A stretch of DNA of 64,000 bases from Sulfolobaceae archaeon. GTDB taxonomy: Archaea > Thermoproteota > Thermoprotei_A > Sulfolobales > Sulfolobaceae. The stretch is taken from assembly GCA_028277025.1 (NCBI GenBank), contig JAPYVG010000001.1, forward strand, positions 62,001 to 126,000, in the 5' to 3' direction. Under the pieces are notes generated by a model, which did no database searches, had not been told where the DNA came from, and worked only from the letters and a program-made list of their open reading frames with translations. The position numbers were made by a program, and so were the translations under genes. Shown here piece by piece: positions 9,297 through 17,897 of this stretch. Numbering within the stretch: the first letter of the stretch is position 1; each line of letters begins with the position of its first letter.

Positions 9297-10690
9297 ATCT
9301 TATCACCCACTTTGTTTCTCAAAAATTCAATGTCTGTAGAATAAAGTAATCTTATATCCTTTAATCCAAACATAAGCATTGCTAATCTATCAATTCCAAT
9401 TCCCCATGCACCGGCAGTACTATTTATTCCCACGCTTTCTAAAATTTCGGGTCTTAAAAGACCTGCTCCACTCATTTCAACCCATCCTAACCCCTCTATC
9501 TTTCCGTAAACTTCTACGCTCGGCTCTGTAAACGGGAAGTAGGCTGGTTTGAACTTGATCTCTTTTATTCCTATTTGGTAGAATATTTCCTTTAAAGTGC
9601 CTAATAAATCAACGAAAGAGAAGCCATCTTCAACGATTAATCCGTCAAGTTGATGAAACTCTATTAAATGGGTAGCATCTATAGAGTCGGGTCTGAAAAC
9701 TTTCCCTATGGTAAACGTCCTTATAGGAGGTTTAGGTCTTTTACTTAAAACTCTTGCAGTGGTCGCTGTGGTTTGACTTCTTAAAACCAGTCTTAATGCT
9801 ATTTTTTGATCCCATTCGTATTTCCATCCCTTTTCGTGCATCCTCTTTACGTTTTCTACTAGCTCGTTATCATTTATTTTTCCACTACCGGCTATCATAA
9901 AACTATCATGAATTTCCCTAGCCGGGTGATCTTGAGCTTGAAATAGTAAGTCAAAATTATAAAACTCTAATTCAATATAATCGCTCGACACTTCAGTAAA
10001 ACCTAAGCTTACCATAATATCTCTTAACCTCTCGAGAAACTCTCTGTAAAAGTGTTTCTTAGCTAATGGGTAAAACGGTGGGTAAGCTTCCACGTTATAC
10101 TCTTTCAAAACGTATTTTTTCCAGTTTCCGTTCCTTATTATTTCTGGTGTTAAATAAGTTATCGCTTGTAAAGTAGGAATGTTGTCGTTTATGAGAACGG
10201 CTTCTAATGAAGCTTCTTCTTCTATGCTTATTAGTTTTCGTGAAACTAGTTCCTTAATCTCACTATCAGAAAGTTTAGAGAGGTTATCTAATAAATCCCT
10301 TTCCTTCGCTCTATACTCTTTTACAAGTGGTATTATTTTATCTTTCTCGATTTTTATTAGCCCTCTCTTCTTAGCCCAACCTATTGCTATCTCAAAATCC
10401 TTACCCATTTTTTCTTTTAGCTGATGGATCTGCCCCTCCTTGCCATTTAACTCCTTTATTAGTATCTCCTCTGGAAACCCCTCAATTAACCTTTTTCTAC
10501 CTTCTTCAGTTAGTATCAACTTCTTTACTTTTTCCTCTTTCAAACTTACATATCCTTTTTCCTTTAATAATTGTACTAAGCTGAAAACCGATGATAAGGG
10601 GATTCCTAGATCCTTACTAATCTCTTCAGCTTTCGCTGTCCTTCTCTCCTTTAAATAGTTTAAAATTTTTATTTCATTCTCACTCAGCAT
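9284..10690 (-). CDS. pheS: Phenylalanyl-tRNA synthetase alpha subunit
   Basis: 468 residues. An N-terminal winged-helix region ([17 protein letters not shown]..., with a second repeat ~75-125) precedes the class II catalytic core typical of archaeal/eukaryotic PheS. Motif 2 is visible around [13 protein letters not shown] and [26 protein letters not shown], and motif 3 near the end as [20 protein letters not shown] sequence ([17 protein letters not shown]). It attaches Phe to tRNA-Phe with PheT. The ATG follows the stop of the MBL gene without a gap, so the four genes form one minus-strand unit from the promoter near 11400. Confidence 0.95.
   Translation of the reverse strand: MLSENEIKILNYLKERRTAKAEEISKDLGIPLSSVFSLVQLLKEKGYVSLKEEKVKKLILTEEGRKRLIEGFPEEILIKELNGKEGQIHQLKEKMGKDFEIAIGWAKKRGLIKIEKDKIIPLVKEYRAKERDLLDNLSKLSDSEIKELVSRKLISIEEEASLEAVLINDNIPTLQAITYLTPEIIRNGNWKKYVLKEYNVEAYPPFYPLAKKHFYREFLERLRDIMVSLGFTEVSSDYIELEFYNFDLLFQAQDHPAREIHDSFMIAGSGKINDNELVENVKRMHEKGWKYEWDQKIALRLVLRSQTTATTARVLSKRPKPPIRTFTIGKVFRPDSIDATHLIEFHQLDGLIVEDGFSFVDLLGTLKEIFYQIGIKEIKFKPAYFPFTEPSVEVYGKIEGLGWVEMSGAGLLRPEILESVGINSTAGAWGIGIDRLAMLMFGLKDIRLLYSTDIEFLRNKVGDKIFLQ
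9302..9307 (-). promoter_or_regulatory. Shine-Dalgarno site that decides the pheT start
   Basis: On the minus strand GGGTGATA lies inside the last codons of pheS. The core GGTGAT is a perfect complement of the crenarchaeal 16S rRNA 3' end and ends 5 nt before the proposed ATT start. The same core and a 4-5 nt spacer precede other internal operon genes in this window (ilvN, ilvB, atpA, hisE), which supports initiation at ATT. Confidence 0.6.
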
Positions 10691-11374
10691 TTATAATTCC
10701 ACGCTCTGCCCTGGTTGAAGTAATAGGGCTTTGTACCCCCTCTTACTAACTTCCTTTACAAACTCTTCTGGGTCTACCTTTATTAAATCCCATGTGTTAT
10801 AATGTATAGGAATTGCATATTTTTTAGGTTTTATCATTTCCACTGCAATTGCCGCCTGCAACGGATCCATTGTGAATCTTCCACCTATAGGTAATAACGC
10901 ATAATCCGGTTTGAATATCTCTCCGATTAATCTCATATCCTCAAAAAGTCCAGTGTCACCAGCATGATAAATTGTTACGTTCTCGCCACTTACCACAACC
11001 CCAGTAGGGTCGCTGTGTTCACTTGAATGAACAGCCTTAGTTAAGGCTAATTTTATACCATCAAAATTAACATATCCCCCCACATTTGCGGGGATTATTC
11101 TATTCCAATCAATGTTAAAATTGTTTGCTAGATATGCTTCTAGATCATATGTTGCAAATAATTTAGCCCTAGGATTTGCCTTCATCAGTTCAACTGTGTC
11201 ACCTAAATGATCATAGTGATCATGCGTTACTATTACTAAGTCCAAGTTATTATCAAAATAGTTCAATTTCACTGGGCATAAAGGGTTGTCTTTTATCATT
11301 GGGTCTATGATTATGTGCTTTCCACCCATATAAAGTTCAACAGCCGCGTGGCCTAACCATCTGAGCTGTGGCAT
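10691..11374 (-). CDS. Metallo-beta-lactamase-fold hydrolase (UPF0173 / UlaG-like)
   Basis: 227 residues, the usual length for the UPF0173 metal-dependent hydrolases. The zinc motif [10 protein letters not shown] holds His51, His53, Asp55 and His56; further ligands are in YHAGDTGLF and [12 protein letters not shown]-terminal [11 protein letters not shown] is typical of the group. Enzymes of this type have varied hydrolase or unknown activities. First gene of the pheST unit and probably leaderless (ATG ~26 bp from the shared TATA box at 11396-11405). Confidence 0.85.
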   Translation of the reverse strand: MPQLRWLGHAAVELYMGGKHIIIDPMIKDNPLCPVKLNYFDNNLDLVIVTHDHYDHLGDTVELMKANPRAKLFATYDLEAYLANNFNIDWNRIIPANVGGYVNFDGIKLALTKAVHSSEHSDPTGVVVSGENVTIYHAGDTGLFEDMRLIGEIFKPDYALLPIGGRFTMDPLQAAIAVEMIKPKKYAIPIHYNTWDLIKVDPEEFVKEVSKRGYKALLLQPGQSVEL

Positions 11375-11395
11375 ATAAAAGTATTAGTAAGCTAA

Positions 11396-11405
11396 GAATT
11401 AAAGC
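11396..11405. promoter_or_regulatory. Shared bidirectional TATA box for MBL-pheST and map
   Basis: GAATTAAAGC has an A/T core that reads as a TATA-like element on both strands. Its centre is ~26 bp from the MBL start at 11374 and ~28 bp from the ATG at 11428 of map. The only other in-frame map start (11368) lies upstream of this element and inside the divergent MBL gene, so the box fixes the map start. Confidence 0.5.
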
Positions 11406-11427
11406 TTCAGTTTTACAAATCACAGAT

Positions 11428-12321
11428 ATGGAAGAGTATGAGATTGAAATTTTAAGGAAGGCCGGTAAAATTGCAGCAAAAGCAAGAGATGAAGGAGCCA
11501 AGTTAATCAGAGCAGGTGCAAAAGTTTATGATATATGTGAAACTGTAGAGAAAATTATTATAGAAAACGGGGCTCAACCCGCATTTCCTTGCAATCTTTC
11601 AATAAACCAAGAAGCTGCACATTATAGTCCTCTTATAAACGATGAAAAGGTAATTCCAGAAGGGGCAGTCGTGAAACTAGATGTTGGTGCTCATATTGAC
11701 GGTTATATAACTGATACAGCAGTTACGGTAGTGTTAAATGACAAATATCAGAAACTAGCGGATGCCGCAAAAGATGCATTAAAAGCAGCAATTTCGGTTG
11801 TTAAACCGGGGATAGATATTGGAGAAATAGGTAAAAGCATAGAAAAAATTATAAAAGTCTATGGTTATAAACCGATAAAAAATTTAGGAGGGCATTTGAT
11901 AAAAAGGTATGAACTTCACGCCGGGGTATTCATTCCGAATATTTATGAAAGGGGAATGGGTAGAGTTATTGAGGGTAATACTTATGCGATAGAACCTTTC
12001 GCTACAGACGGTGAGGGTTTTGTAATTGAGGGTAAGGATGTGACAATATATTCCATTAAAAACCTTAATGCTAAAGGGTTAAGTGATGAGGAAAGAGAGT
12101 TCCTAATGAAAATCTATGAAAAAGTGAATAAAAATCCCTTCAGCGAACGATGGTTTAGGAATTTAGGCGAGGTAGAGTATATTAGGGAGATGCTAAAGTC
12201 CTTAACTAGAAAAGGTGCTTTACGTTCATATCCCGTTTTAATAGAGATTAAAAAGGGTTTTGTATCTCAATTTGAGCACACATTACTAGTAACTAAGGGA
12301 GGTGTGGAAATCCTAACTTAA
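11428..12321 (+). CDS. map: Methionine aminopeptidase, type II
   Basis: 297 residues from ATG 11428 ([22 protein letters not shown]), the family's normal N-terminus. It removes N-terminal Met from nascent proteins in the cytosol. Metal ligands: two Asp in [19 protein letters not shown] (~85-96), His in [13 protein letters not shown], Glu in [12 protein letters not shown] and a late Glu in QFEHTLLV. The ~60-residue helical insert characteristic of type II enzymes is present between the last His and Glu. A 20-codon longer frame was rejected because it runs back through the promoter and overlaps the divergent gene. Confidence 0.93.
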   Translation: MEEYEIEILRKAGKIAAKARDEGAKLIRAGAKVYDICETVEKIIIENGAQPAFPCNLSINQEAAHYSPLINDEKVIPEGAVVKLDVGAHIDGYITDTAVTVVLNDKYQKLADAAKDALKAAISVVKPGIDIGEIGKSIEKIIKVYGYKPIKNLGGHLIKRYELHAGVFIPNIYERGMGRVIEGNTYAIEPFATDGEGFVIEGKDVTIYSIKNLNAKGLSDEEREFLMKIYEKVNKNPFSERWFRNLGEVEYIREMLKSLTRKGALRSYPVLIEIKKGFVSQFEHTLLVTKGGVEILT

Positions 12322-12366
12322 CAAAAATTAATTAGCCCTTATTCTTATAAAATTGGTTGGGAGAAA

Positions 12367-13503
12367 ATGAATATAATAGTTTTTGCACAAACAGGAGGAA
12401 CGCCTTCATCGGGCCTCTCTGATCTAGCTTTCTTAGCGTATTTAGGAATGATACTGGTCATAATATTAATGTCACTACCAGGTTTTCAACAAAGGATGTA
12501 CATCTATTTTGCGGCTAGAGAGATAGAAAATGGTCTTTTAAAGATAGAGAAAGCCCTAAACTCGGCTAAAAGCAAGACAAAACAACTCCTTGAACAACAA
12601 GGTGCTAAAAACGCTGATGAACTTACTAAAAGATTTGCTGAAATGTTTACTATAGACCCAGTCAATGTAGAGCCTACCGATATAATAAGTAGAATGAGAC
12701 TGTTAATAAGAACTAGTGAAGATAAGGTAAAGAATATAATAATGACAACTTTACCCAATGTAGATCCGGTAACGAGAAGCAAAATAGAGGTTTCGGCTGA
12801 AATTGTTAATGCTCTAAATATGTTGCATAAAGTAATTAGACATTACCTATTGTTGGGAAAGAAAATGCAAAGTTATTTCATATTAATACAATTACAAAGC
12901 ATATTACCTATGTTAGTAAAAATGGCTGAAGCGTATGAGAAAGCGCAAGACACCTTCATAAAGGGCGTTCCGGTAGGTGACTCTTTGGGCCCATTAGTTG
13001 CATCTAGGTTTTTAATGAATATTCCAGAGAAGTGGTCTCCAAGTAAGGAAATGATAGCTGGTGAGACTATAATTGATGGTAGGAAAGTGATTGTATTGAA
13101 GGCAGAAGGACCTATGGCTACCGTAGGTACTCCAGGTGAGGCTGTAGAAAATGTGGTTAACAAACTAGAGGGTAAGGTAAATAGAATTATAACAGTTGAT
13201 GCTGCAGCTAAACTGGAAGGCGAAGAGACTGGTGAAATTGCCGAAGGTACTGGAGTTGCTATGGGTGATCCTGGACCAGAAAAAATAGCAATTGAAAGAG
13301 TTGCGGTTAAGTACAATATTCCTATTGATGCTGTTATAGTAAAAATGAGCCTAGAAGAAGCCATAACAGCAATGCCCCAGAAGGTTTATGAGGCTGCAGA
13401 TAAGGTTATTGAAATCGTGAAGAGGATTATTAATGAGAGGACTAAGCCCGGTGATACTGTAATCGTAATAGGTGTAGGGAACACAGTAGGGGTGGCTCAA
13501 TGA
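12367..13503 (+). CDS. DUF1512 family membrane-anchored protein
   Basis: 378 residues. One N-terminal hydrophobic segment (LAFLAYLGMILVIILMSLPGF, ~22-42) is followed by a long soluble, partly coiled-coil region (~50-200) and a C-terminal globular domain beginning GETIIDGRKVIVLKAEGP. The length and pattern fit DUF1512, an archaeal family of unknown function. CTTATAAAAT at ~12344-12353 is a good TATA box for a nearly leaderless mRNA. The zinc-ribbon gene overlaps its stop (ATGA), so the two are coupled. Confidence 0.7.
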   Translation: MNIIVFAQTGGTPSSGLSDLAFLAYLGMILVIILMSLPGFQQRMYIYFAAREIENGLLKIEKALNSAKSKTKQLLEQQGAKNADELTKRFAEMFTIDPVNVEPTDIISRMRLLIRTSEDKVKNIIMTTLPNVDPVTRSKIEVSAEIVNALNMLHKVIRHYLLLGKKMQSYFILIQLQSILPMLVKMAEAYEKAQDTFIKGVPVGDSLGPLVASRFLMNIPEKWSPSKEMIAGETIIDGRKVIVLKAEGPMATVGTPGEAVENVVNKLEGKVNRIITVDAAAKLEGEETGEIAEGTGVAMGDPGPEKIAIERVAVKYNIPIDAVIVKMSLEEAITAMPQKVYEAADKVIEIVKRIINERTKPGDTVIVIGVGNTVGVAQ

Positions 13504-13679
13504 GTCAACAACAAGTTCAAATTGTTACTGTTTTAAAGTGTTTAAAATGTGGTTATTCTATAGAAAGACCCTTTAGGGAGGGAGATTTTGTACCTAAAAT
13601 CGATGGCACATGTCCAAATGACGGTTCCCCTTTATTCATTTGGGGCATTTACGCAAAGTCTAATGAACAAAAGAAGTAG
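13500..13679 (+). CDS. Small zinc-ribbon protein, 59 residues
   Basis: Short gene starting at ATG 13500 inside the DUF1512 stop (ATGA), with GGGGTGG just upstream as ribosome-binding site. The protein holds CLKCGY near residue 14-19 and a lone Cys in GTCPNDGSPLF, so a CxxC ... CP zinc-ribbon-like site lacking one obvious fourth ligand; an Asp or His may complete it or the site may be degenerate. Coupling to DUF1512 suggests they act together. No family recognised. Confidence 0.65.
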   Translation: MSQQQVQIVTVLKCLKCGYSIERPFREGDFVPKIDGTCPNDGSPLFIWGIYAKSNEQKK

Positions 13680-13692
13680 TATTAAATGAGAT

Positions 13693-13704
13693 ACTTTTTT
13701 AAGT
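13693..13704 (+). promoter_or_regulatory. TATA box of the 5S rRNA gene
   Basis: ACTTTTTTAAGT, centred ~26 bp before the 5' end of 5S rRNA at 13724/13725, matches the strong TTTTTAAG-type TATA box of crenarchaeal stable-RNA genes. Confidence 0.65.
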
Positions 13705-13723
13705 AATCATGTAATTGTTTATC

Positions 13724-13849
13724 TTGCCCACCCGGTCATAGTGGGCGGGTAACACCCGGACTCGTCTCGAACCCGGAAGTTAAGCCGCCCACGTCAGAAG
13801 GGTCGTGGGATCCGCGAGGGCCCGCAGCCCTTCTGAGCCGGGATGGGCT
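13724..13849 (+). rRNA. rrf: 5S ribosomal RNA
   Basis: About 125 nt. The 5' end GCCCACCCGGTCATAG can pair with the 3' GGGATGGGC, making helix I. The conserved loop with CGAACCCGGAAGTTAAGCC is present around 13770-13790 and the rest follows Sulfolobus 5S RNAs. It stands alone, without 16S or 23S genes, which is usual in Sulfolobales, and has its own promoter. The exact ends may be off by 1-2 nt. Confidence 0.95.
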
Positions 13850-13856
13850 TACCTAA

Positions 13857-13861
13857 TTTTT
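13857..13861 (+). terminator. T-run terminator after 5S rRNA
   Basis: A run of five T follows the 5S 3' end after ~7 nt and is followed by AAATTT. Archaeal RNA polymerase stops at such short T runs, so this is a likely terminator. Confidence 0.4.
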
Positions 13862-13887
13862 AAATTTCAGAGCTTAACAACAATCAT

Positions 13888-15078
13888 ATGAAAAAAATTT
13901 TTGATGAAATTCATGGCTATATAATGTTAAATGACTTAGAAACAAAGATCGTTGACTCGCCAATTTTTCAAAGACTTAGAAGGATAAAACAAACAAGTTT
14001 AGCTTATTTAGTATACCCCGGTGCAACTCATACAAGGTTTAGCCACTCATTAGGTACTTTTTATTTAGCTACTAAAATAGGTGAAAGGTACAAGGAAAAC
14101 GGCGAAATGACAGATGAAGAATTAATGTATTTAAAACTGGCATCACTACTTCACGATATAGGTCAATTTCCCTTTAGTCATGCAATAGAATTACTTTATC
14201 TTCCTAAAGGGTTATCAAATTCTGTGCTTAGAAACTTAATTATACAGAGCGATATGGATTTGCAAGATTTATTTGATAAATATGGAATAGATAAGAATAA
14301 GATAATCAGCATATTTACGGATGAGACTTTCCTTTCATCAATAATTGATAGTGATGTAGACGTAGATAGGATGGATTATTTAATTAGAGATTCCAGACAT
14401 ACTGGCGTACAGTTGGGTAATTTAGACTTAGAGAGGCTAATAGATACTATTACTTATAGTGAAAATAGAACGGTTCAAGTAATGGAAAAAGGAATACATT
14501 CATTAGAAAATTTCTATATTTCTAGACTTCATATGTATCAGGCAGTTTACTATCACAAAACAATCTTAGGTTATGAACTATATCTGAGAGAAATATTTAG
14601 AAAAGTGGCTGAAATATGTTGTAGTGAAATATTAAATCCTTCTTATTTGAAAGAGATTATTAAAAATGGTTCTATAACTTATTGGGATGATGAATGGGTG
14701 ATATCGAAGCTATATGAGGCCTTAGCAAGTAATGATATACCAGATTTATTAAAATTACAGATAAAGAATTTTTTTGATAGAAATGGTCCTAAAGTCGTTT
14801 TTGAGGAAACTTCATTTTCTCCTACGGCAACCTCTTTGAACGAGATTATTATAAAGCTCGAGAAATATGGAATTCCCAGAGACTCAATCTTTCCTTTTGA
14901 GGAGAATATTCGAATCATAGATAAATCAAGGATTAAGATAATTACCAAGAGCGGTAAAATACGTTCACTAAGGGAGTTTTCTAGTTCCTTACTCACTGTA
15001 CTACCAGATACCATTTATATTAAAAGAGTTTATGTGGATAGTGCATATGTGAAAAGAGCGAGGGAAATAGTAAGTTGA
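13888..15078 (+). CDS. HD-domain phosphohydrolase (dGTPase-like)
   Basis: 396 residues. Start MKKIFDEIHGYIMLNDLETKIVDSPIFQRLRRIKQ is typical of the COG1078 HD family. Metal-binding residues: His in GATHTRFSHSLGTF, the HD pair in LASLLHDIGQFPFSHAIE, and a late Asp in IDSDVDVDRMDYLIRDSRHTG. Relatives include dNTP triphosphohydrolases of the SAMHD1 fold. It heads a run with a phosphatase and gltX (4-nt overlap with the next gene). Confidence 0.85.
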   Translation: MKKIFDEIHGYIMLNDLETKIVDSPIFQRLRRIKQTSLAYLVYPGATHTRFSHSLGTFYLATKIGERYKENGEMTDEELMYLKLASLLHDIGQFPFSHAIELLYLPKGLSNSVLRNLIIQSDMDLQDLFDKYGIDKNKIISIFTDETFLSSIIDSDVDVDRMDYLIRDSRHTGVQLGNLDLERLIDTITYSENRTVQVMEKGIHSLENFYISRLHMYQAVYYHKTILGYELYLREIFRKVAEICCSEILNPSYLKEIIKNGSITYWDDEWVISKLYEALASNDIPDLLKLQIKNFFDRNGPKVVFEETSFSPTATSLNEIIIKLEKYGIPRDSIFPFEENIRIIDKSRIKIITKSGKIRSLREFSSSLLTVLPDTIYIKRVYVDSAYVKRAREIVS

Positions 15079-15764
15079 AAGTGATACTAGTAGACATAGA
15101 TGGAACACTCACAAAAGATAGAGATACTTATGAGATCGAACTTGAGGCTATCGAAGCGTTAAGAGAAGTAAGAGACGTTTTAAAAGTTAAAATTGGGTTA
15201 GTAAGTGGGAACTCATATCCCGTAGTTAGATCACTTTACACATACCTCGGATTTAATGGGGGAATAGTGGCTGAAAACGGATGTGTTGTTTATTATAATA
15301 AACTTTATGAAGTGTGCGAGAAAATCGATAAATCATTAATTCAAGAATTTGAGTCCAGATTCGGTGTAAGAGGGAGCTGGCAGAACGCTTATAAATGTTG
15401 TGATTTAACTTTTACCCCTCCACATCTTACAGCCGAAATGATAAAATGGGCTTCTGATAGGGGGCTATACATTAAAACAAGCGGTTATGCTATACATATA
15501 TCAAAATCTAAAAGGGGTAAAGGTGATGGCGTAAGGATTTTAATGGACTTATTAGGAGTTAAAAAGGAAGAGGTTATAGGTATAGGTGATTCATCTACCG
15601 ATGTCGAATTTCTCCAGGAGGTTGGATATAAAGTAGTCGTTGGGAACGGTGACGAGGAGGTAAAGGGAATTGCAGATTATGTAACTAAGAATAAAAGCGG
15701 GAAAGGAGTAGTTGAATTTATTAAGTCACTCATTAACGGTGAGGTGGATGGACGAAAACCTTGA
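15075..15764 (+). CDS. Phosphoglycolate phosphatase, HAD-IIB type
   Basis: 229 residues from TTG 15075 (TTGA-type overlap with the HD gene's stop). DIDGTLTKD (residues ~7-15) carries the HAD nucleophile Asp, LVSGNSYP the motif II Ser, a Lys lies in [13 protein letters not shown], and [12 protein letters not shown] is motif III. Length and cap order match the archaeal TA0175-like phosphoglycolate phosphatases, which dephosphorylate 2-phosphoglycolate. Activity on other small phosphates is possible. Confidence 0.8.
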   Translation: MKVILVDIDGTLTKDRDTYEIELEAIEALREVRDVLKVKIGLVSGNSYPVVRSLYTYLGFNGGIVAENGCVVYYNKLYEVCEKIDKSLIQEFESRFGVRGSWQNAYKCCDLTFTPPHLTAEMIKWASDRGLYIKTSGYAIHISKSKRGKGDGVRILMDLLGVKKEEVIGIGDSSTDVEFLQEVGYKVVVGNGDEEVKGIADYVTKNKSGKGVVEFIKSLINGEVDGRKP

Positions 15765-17445
15765 GGAATTAATATATAAATATACTTTACAAAACGCTTA
15801 CAAACATGGTGGCAAAGCTAACCTAAATGCTGTAGTGAGCAAAATATTCGCTGAAAGGCCCGATTTAAGATCTAAGGCTAAAGAAATAGTAAAGATAGCT
15901 AACTCCGTAATAGAGAAAGTTAACTCGATGAGTATTGAAGATCAGAAAAAGGAATTAGAAACCAAATACCCAGAAATGCTTGAGGAAAAGAAGAGAGAGG
16001 AGGAAAAGAAAACATTACCAGAAATTCCAGTCAAAGGTAAATTCGTAACAAGGTTTGCTCCAAACCCTGATGGGCCATTGCATTTAGGTAATGCTAGAGC
16101 TGCAATAATATCTTATGAATACGTTAAAATGTATAATGGGAAATTCATTTTAAGGTTTGATGATACAGACCCTAAAATTAAAAGACCAATACCAGAAGCA
16201 TATGACTGGATCAGAGAAGACCTTAAATGGTTAGGAATAAAATGGGATTTAGAGGTCAGAGCTTCAGCCAGACTCGAAATTTATTATAAATATGCTAAGG
16301 AACTAATAGAGAAGGGTTATGCTTATGTAGATACTTGCCCAGAGGAGGAATTTAAAGCCAGAAGGGATAGAGGAGAGGAATGTCCTAACAGAAGTAAAGA
16401 CCCATCATACAACCTTGAGCTTTTTGAGAAAATGCTTAACGGCGAGTTTAAAGAGGGAGAAGCTGTAGTAAGGATTAAAACAGACCTTAAGTTACCAGAC
16501 CCTTCACAGAGGGATTGGGTTTTATTAAGAATAGTTGATACTAAAAAATCCCCCCACCCTCTTGAGGGCGATAAGTACTGGGTCTGGCCAACTTATAATT
16601 TTGCCAGTGCTATTGATGATCACGACCTAGAGATCACTCATATTTTTAGAGGCAAAGAACATGAAGTCAATGCTGAAAAACAAAAATGGATTTATAACTA
16701 TATGGGCTGGACTTACCCATATGTTCATGAATTCGGTAGGCTAAAGCTTGAAGGGTTTATGATGAGTAAATCTAAAATAAGAACTGTCTTAGAGAAGGGA
16801 TCTACAATTGATGATCCTAGATTACCCACCCTAGCAGGTTTAAGAAGAAGAGGAATTTTGCCAGATACTATTAGGGAAGTGATAATAACTGTCGGACTGA
16901 AGATAACAGACGCAACTATCAGTTTTGATAATCTTGCATCAATTAATAGGAAAAAATTAGATCAAGTTGCTAAAAGGTTAATGTTCGTCCCCTCACCCAA
17001 AGAATTTACCATTGAAATCCCAGAACCAATTACTGCTAAAATTCCTTATCATCCCTCAAATCCATCGTTTTACAGAGAAATAACAGTCAACCCTGGAGAT
17101 AAGATATTAATTAGTGAGGAAGACGCTAAGGACAAGGTGATTAGGTTGATGGAATTATGTAACGTTAAAGTTGAGGGTGATAAACTAATATTCCATAGTA
17201 AGAGTGTCGAAGAGGCTAGGAAAATAGATGCTAAAATAATCCAGTGGGCCAAGAAGGATGAAGGGGTAAACGTAGAAGTTGAAATTCCCGATCCTCAAGG
17301 TGATATTAAAACTGTTAAAGGTTATGGTGAAAAATCCATTGGAGACTTAAAAGTGGGTGAAATAGTTCAGTTTATACGTTTCGGGTTTGTTAGAATTGAT
17401 AAGAAAACTGATAATAAAGTGATTGCAATATTCTCGCATGAGTAA
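15748..17445 (+). CDS. gltX: Glutamyl-tRNA synthetase
   Basis: 565 residues from ATG 15748, preceded by GAGGTGG. A start 12 codons earlier was rejected because it lies deeper in the phosphatase gene and lacks a ribosome-binding site. Class I signatures: [18 protein letters not shown] (HIGH-type) and [10 protein letters not shown] (KMSKS-type). An N-terminal helical extension and a C-terminal beta-barrel anticodon domain mark it as the archaeal/eukaryotic type. As in other archaea it is probably non-discriminating, charging tRNA-Gln with Glu for later amidation. It overlaps the phosphatase gene by 17 bp. Confidence 0.95.
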   Translation: MDENLEELIYKYTLQNAYKHGGKANLNAVVSKIFAERPDLRSKAKEIVKIANSVIEKVNSMSIEDQKKELETKYPEMLEEKKREEEKKTLPEIPVKGKFVTRFAPNPDGPLHLGNARAAIISYEYVKMYNGKFILRFDDTDPKIKRPIPEAYDWIREDLKWLGIKWDLEVRASARLEIYYKYAKELIEKGYAYVDTCPEEEFKARRDRGEECPNRSKDPSYNLELFEKMLNGEFKEGEAVVRIKTDLKLPDPSQRDWVLLRIVDTKKSPHPLEGDKYWVWPTYNFASAIDDHDLEITHIFRGKEHEVNAEKQKWIYNYMGWTYPYVHEFGRLKLEGFMMSKSKIRTVLEKGSTIDDPRLPTLAGLRRRGILPDTIREVIITVGLKITDATISFDNLASINRKKLDQVAKRLMFVPSPKEFTIEIPEPITAKIPYHPSNPSFYREITVNPGDKILISEEDAKDKVIRLMELCNVKVEGDKLIFHSKSVEEARKIDAKIIQWAKKDEGVNVEVEIPDPQGDIKTVKGYGEKSIGDLKVGEIVQFIRFGFVRIDKKTDNKVIAIFSHE

Positions 17446-17454
17446 CTTTTTAAG
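17446..17454 (+). promoter_or_regulatory. TATA box of rpl7ae
   Basis: CTTTTTAAG starts right after the gltX stop. A start site 24-26 bp downstream would fall at ~17475-17477, the 5' edge of the kink-loop described next, leaving a leader of ~31 nt. Confidence 0.6.
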
Positions 17455-17475
17455 CGACCATGAGATTTCATAAAT

Positions 17476-17507
17476 TGCGTGACGAAATAAGGAGGAGGAT
17501 GAACGCA
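17476..17507 (+). promoter_or_regulatory. Candidate L7Ae-binding kink-loop in the rpl7ae leader
   Basis: The leader can fold with TGCGT (17476-17480) paired to ACGCA (17503-17507), five Watson-Crick pairs. Next to this stem GA (17481-17482) faces GA (17501-17502) as tandem sheared G.A pairs, and T17500 preceded by A is the expected extruded position of an AUGA box. This fits the core of a kink-turn/kink-loop, the motif L7Ae binds. The loop contains the Shine-Dalgarno GGAGGAGG (17491-17498), and the A of the start codon closes the stem. Binding of L7Ae would block its own translation. Autoregulation of this kind has been reported for S. acidocaldarius L7Ae. Confidence 0.6.
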
Positions 17508-17890
17508 TGTCTAAACCCTCTTATGTAAAGTTTGAAGTACCAGAAGATTTAGCGAATAAAGTTTTAGAAGCTATTAAAAAAGCTAAAGAAAGTGGGAAGA
17601 TCAAGAAAGGCACTAATGAGACCACAAAAGCTGTTGAGAGAGGACAAGCCAAATTAGTAATTATAGCTGAAGATGTTCAGCCCGAAGAAATTGTTGCACA
17701 CTTACCAATATTATGTGAGGAAAAGAAAATACCTTACGTTTATGTACCCTCTAAGAAGGCACTGGGAGAGGCTTGTGGTTTACAAGTTGCTGCAGCTTCA
17801 GCTGCAATACTTGATCCAGGGGAAGCTAAGGATATGGTTGATGAGATAATTAAGAGGGTAGAAGAGTTAAAAGGCAAATCTGCATCATAA
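17507..17890 (+). CDS. rpl7ae: Ribosomal protein L7Ae
   Basis: 127 residues, standard length. The kink-turn-binding core is seen in [35 protein letters not shown] and [17 protein letters not shown]7Ae is a 50S protein and also the kink-turn subunit of box C/D and H/ACA RNPs and of RNase P. It has its own promoter and leader (see the kink-loop). The glycosyltransferase follows after 7 bp, so it may be co-transcribed. Confidence 0.97.
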   Translation: MSKPSYVKFEVPEDLANKVLEAIKKAKESGKIKKGTNETTKAVERGQAKLVIIAEDVQPEEIVAHLPILCEEKKIPYVYVPSKKALGEACGLQVAAASAAILDPGEAKDMVDEIIKRVEELKGKSAS

Positions 17891-17897
17891 TTTTTTA

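Noticed and set aside
12873..13364. 163-codon minus-strand open frame
   Set aside because: Antisense shadow of the DUF1512 gene; low-complexity Ser/Thr/Ile composition.
17040..17440. Possible further C/D-box RNA in the gltX tail
   Set aside because: No paired C and D boxes with a closing stem were found; only the rpl7ae leader shows the full core.
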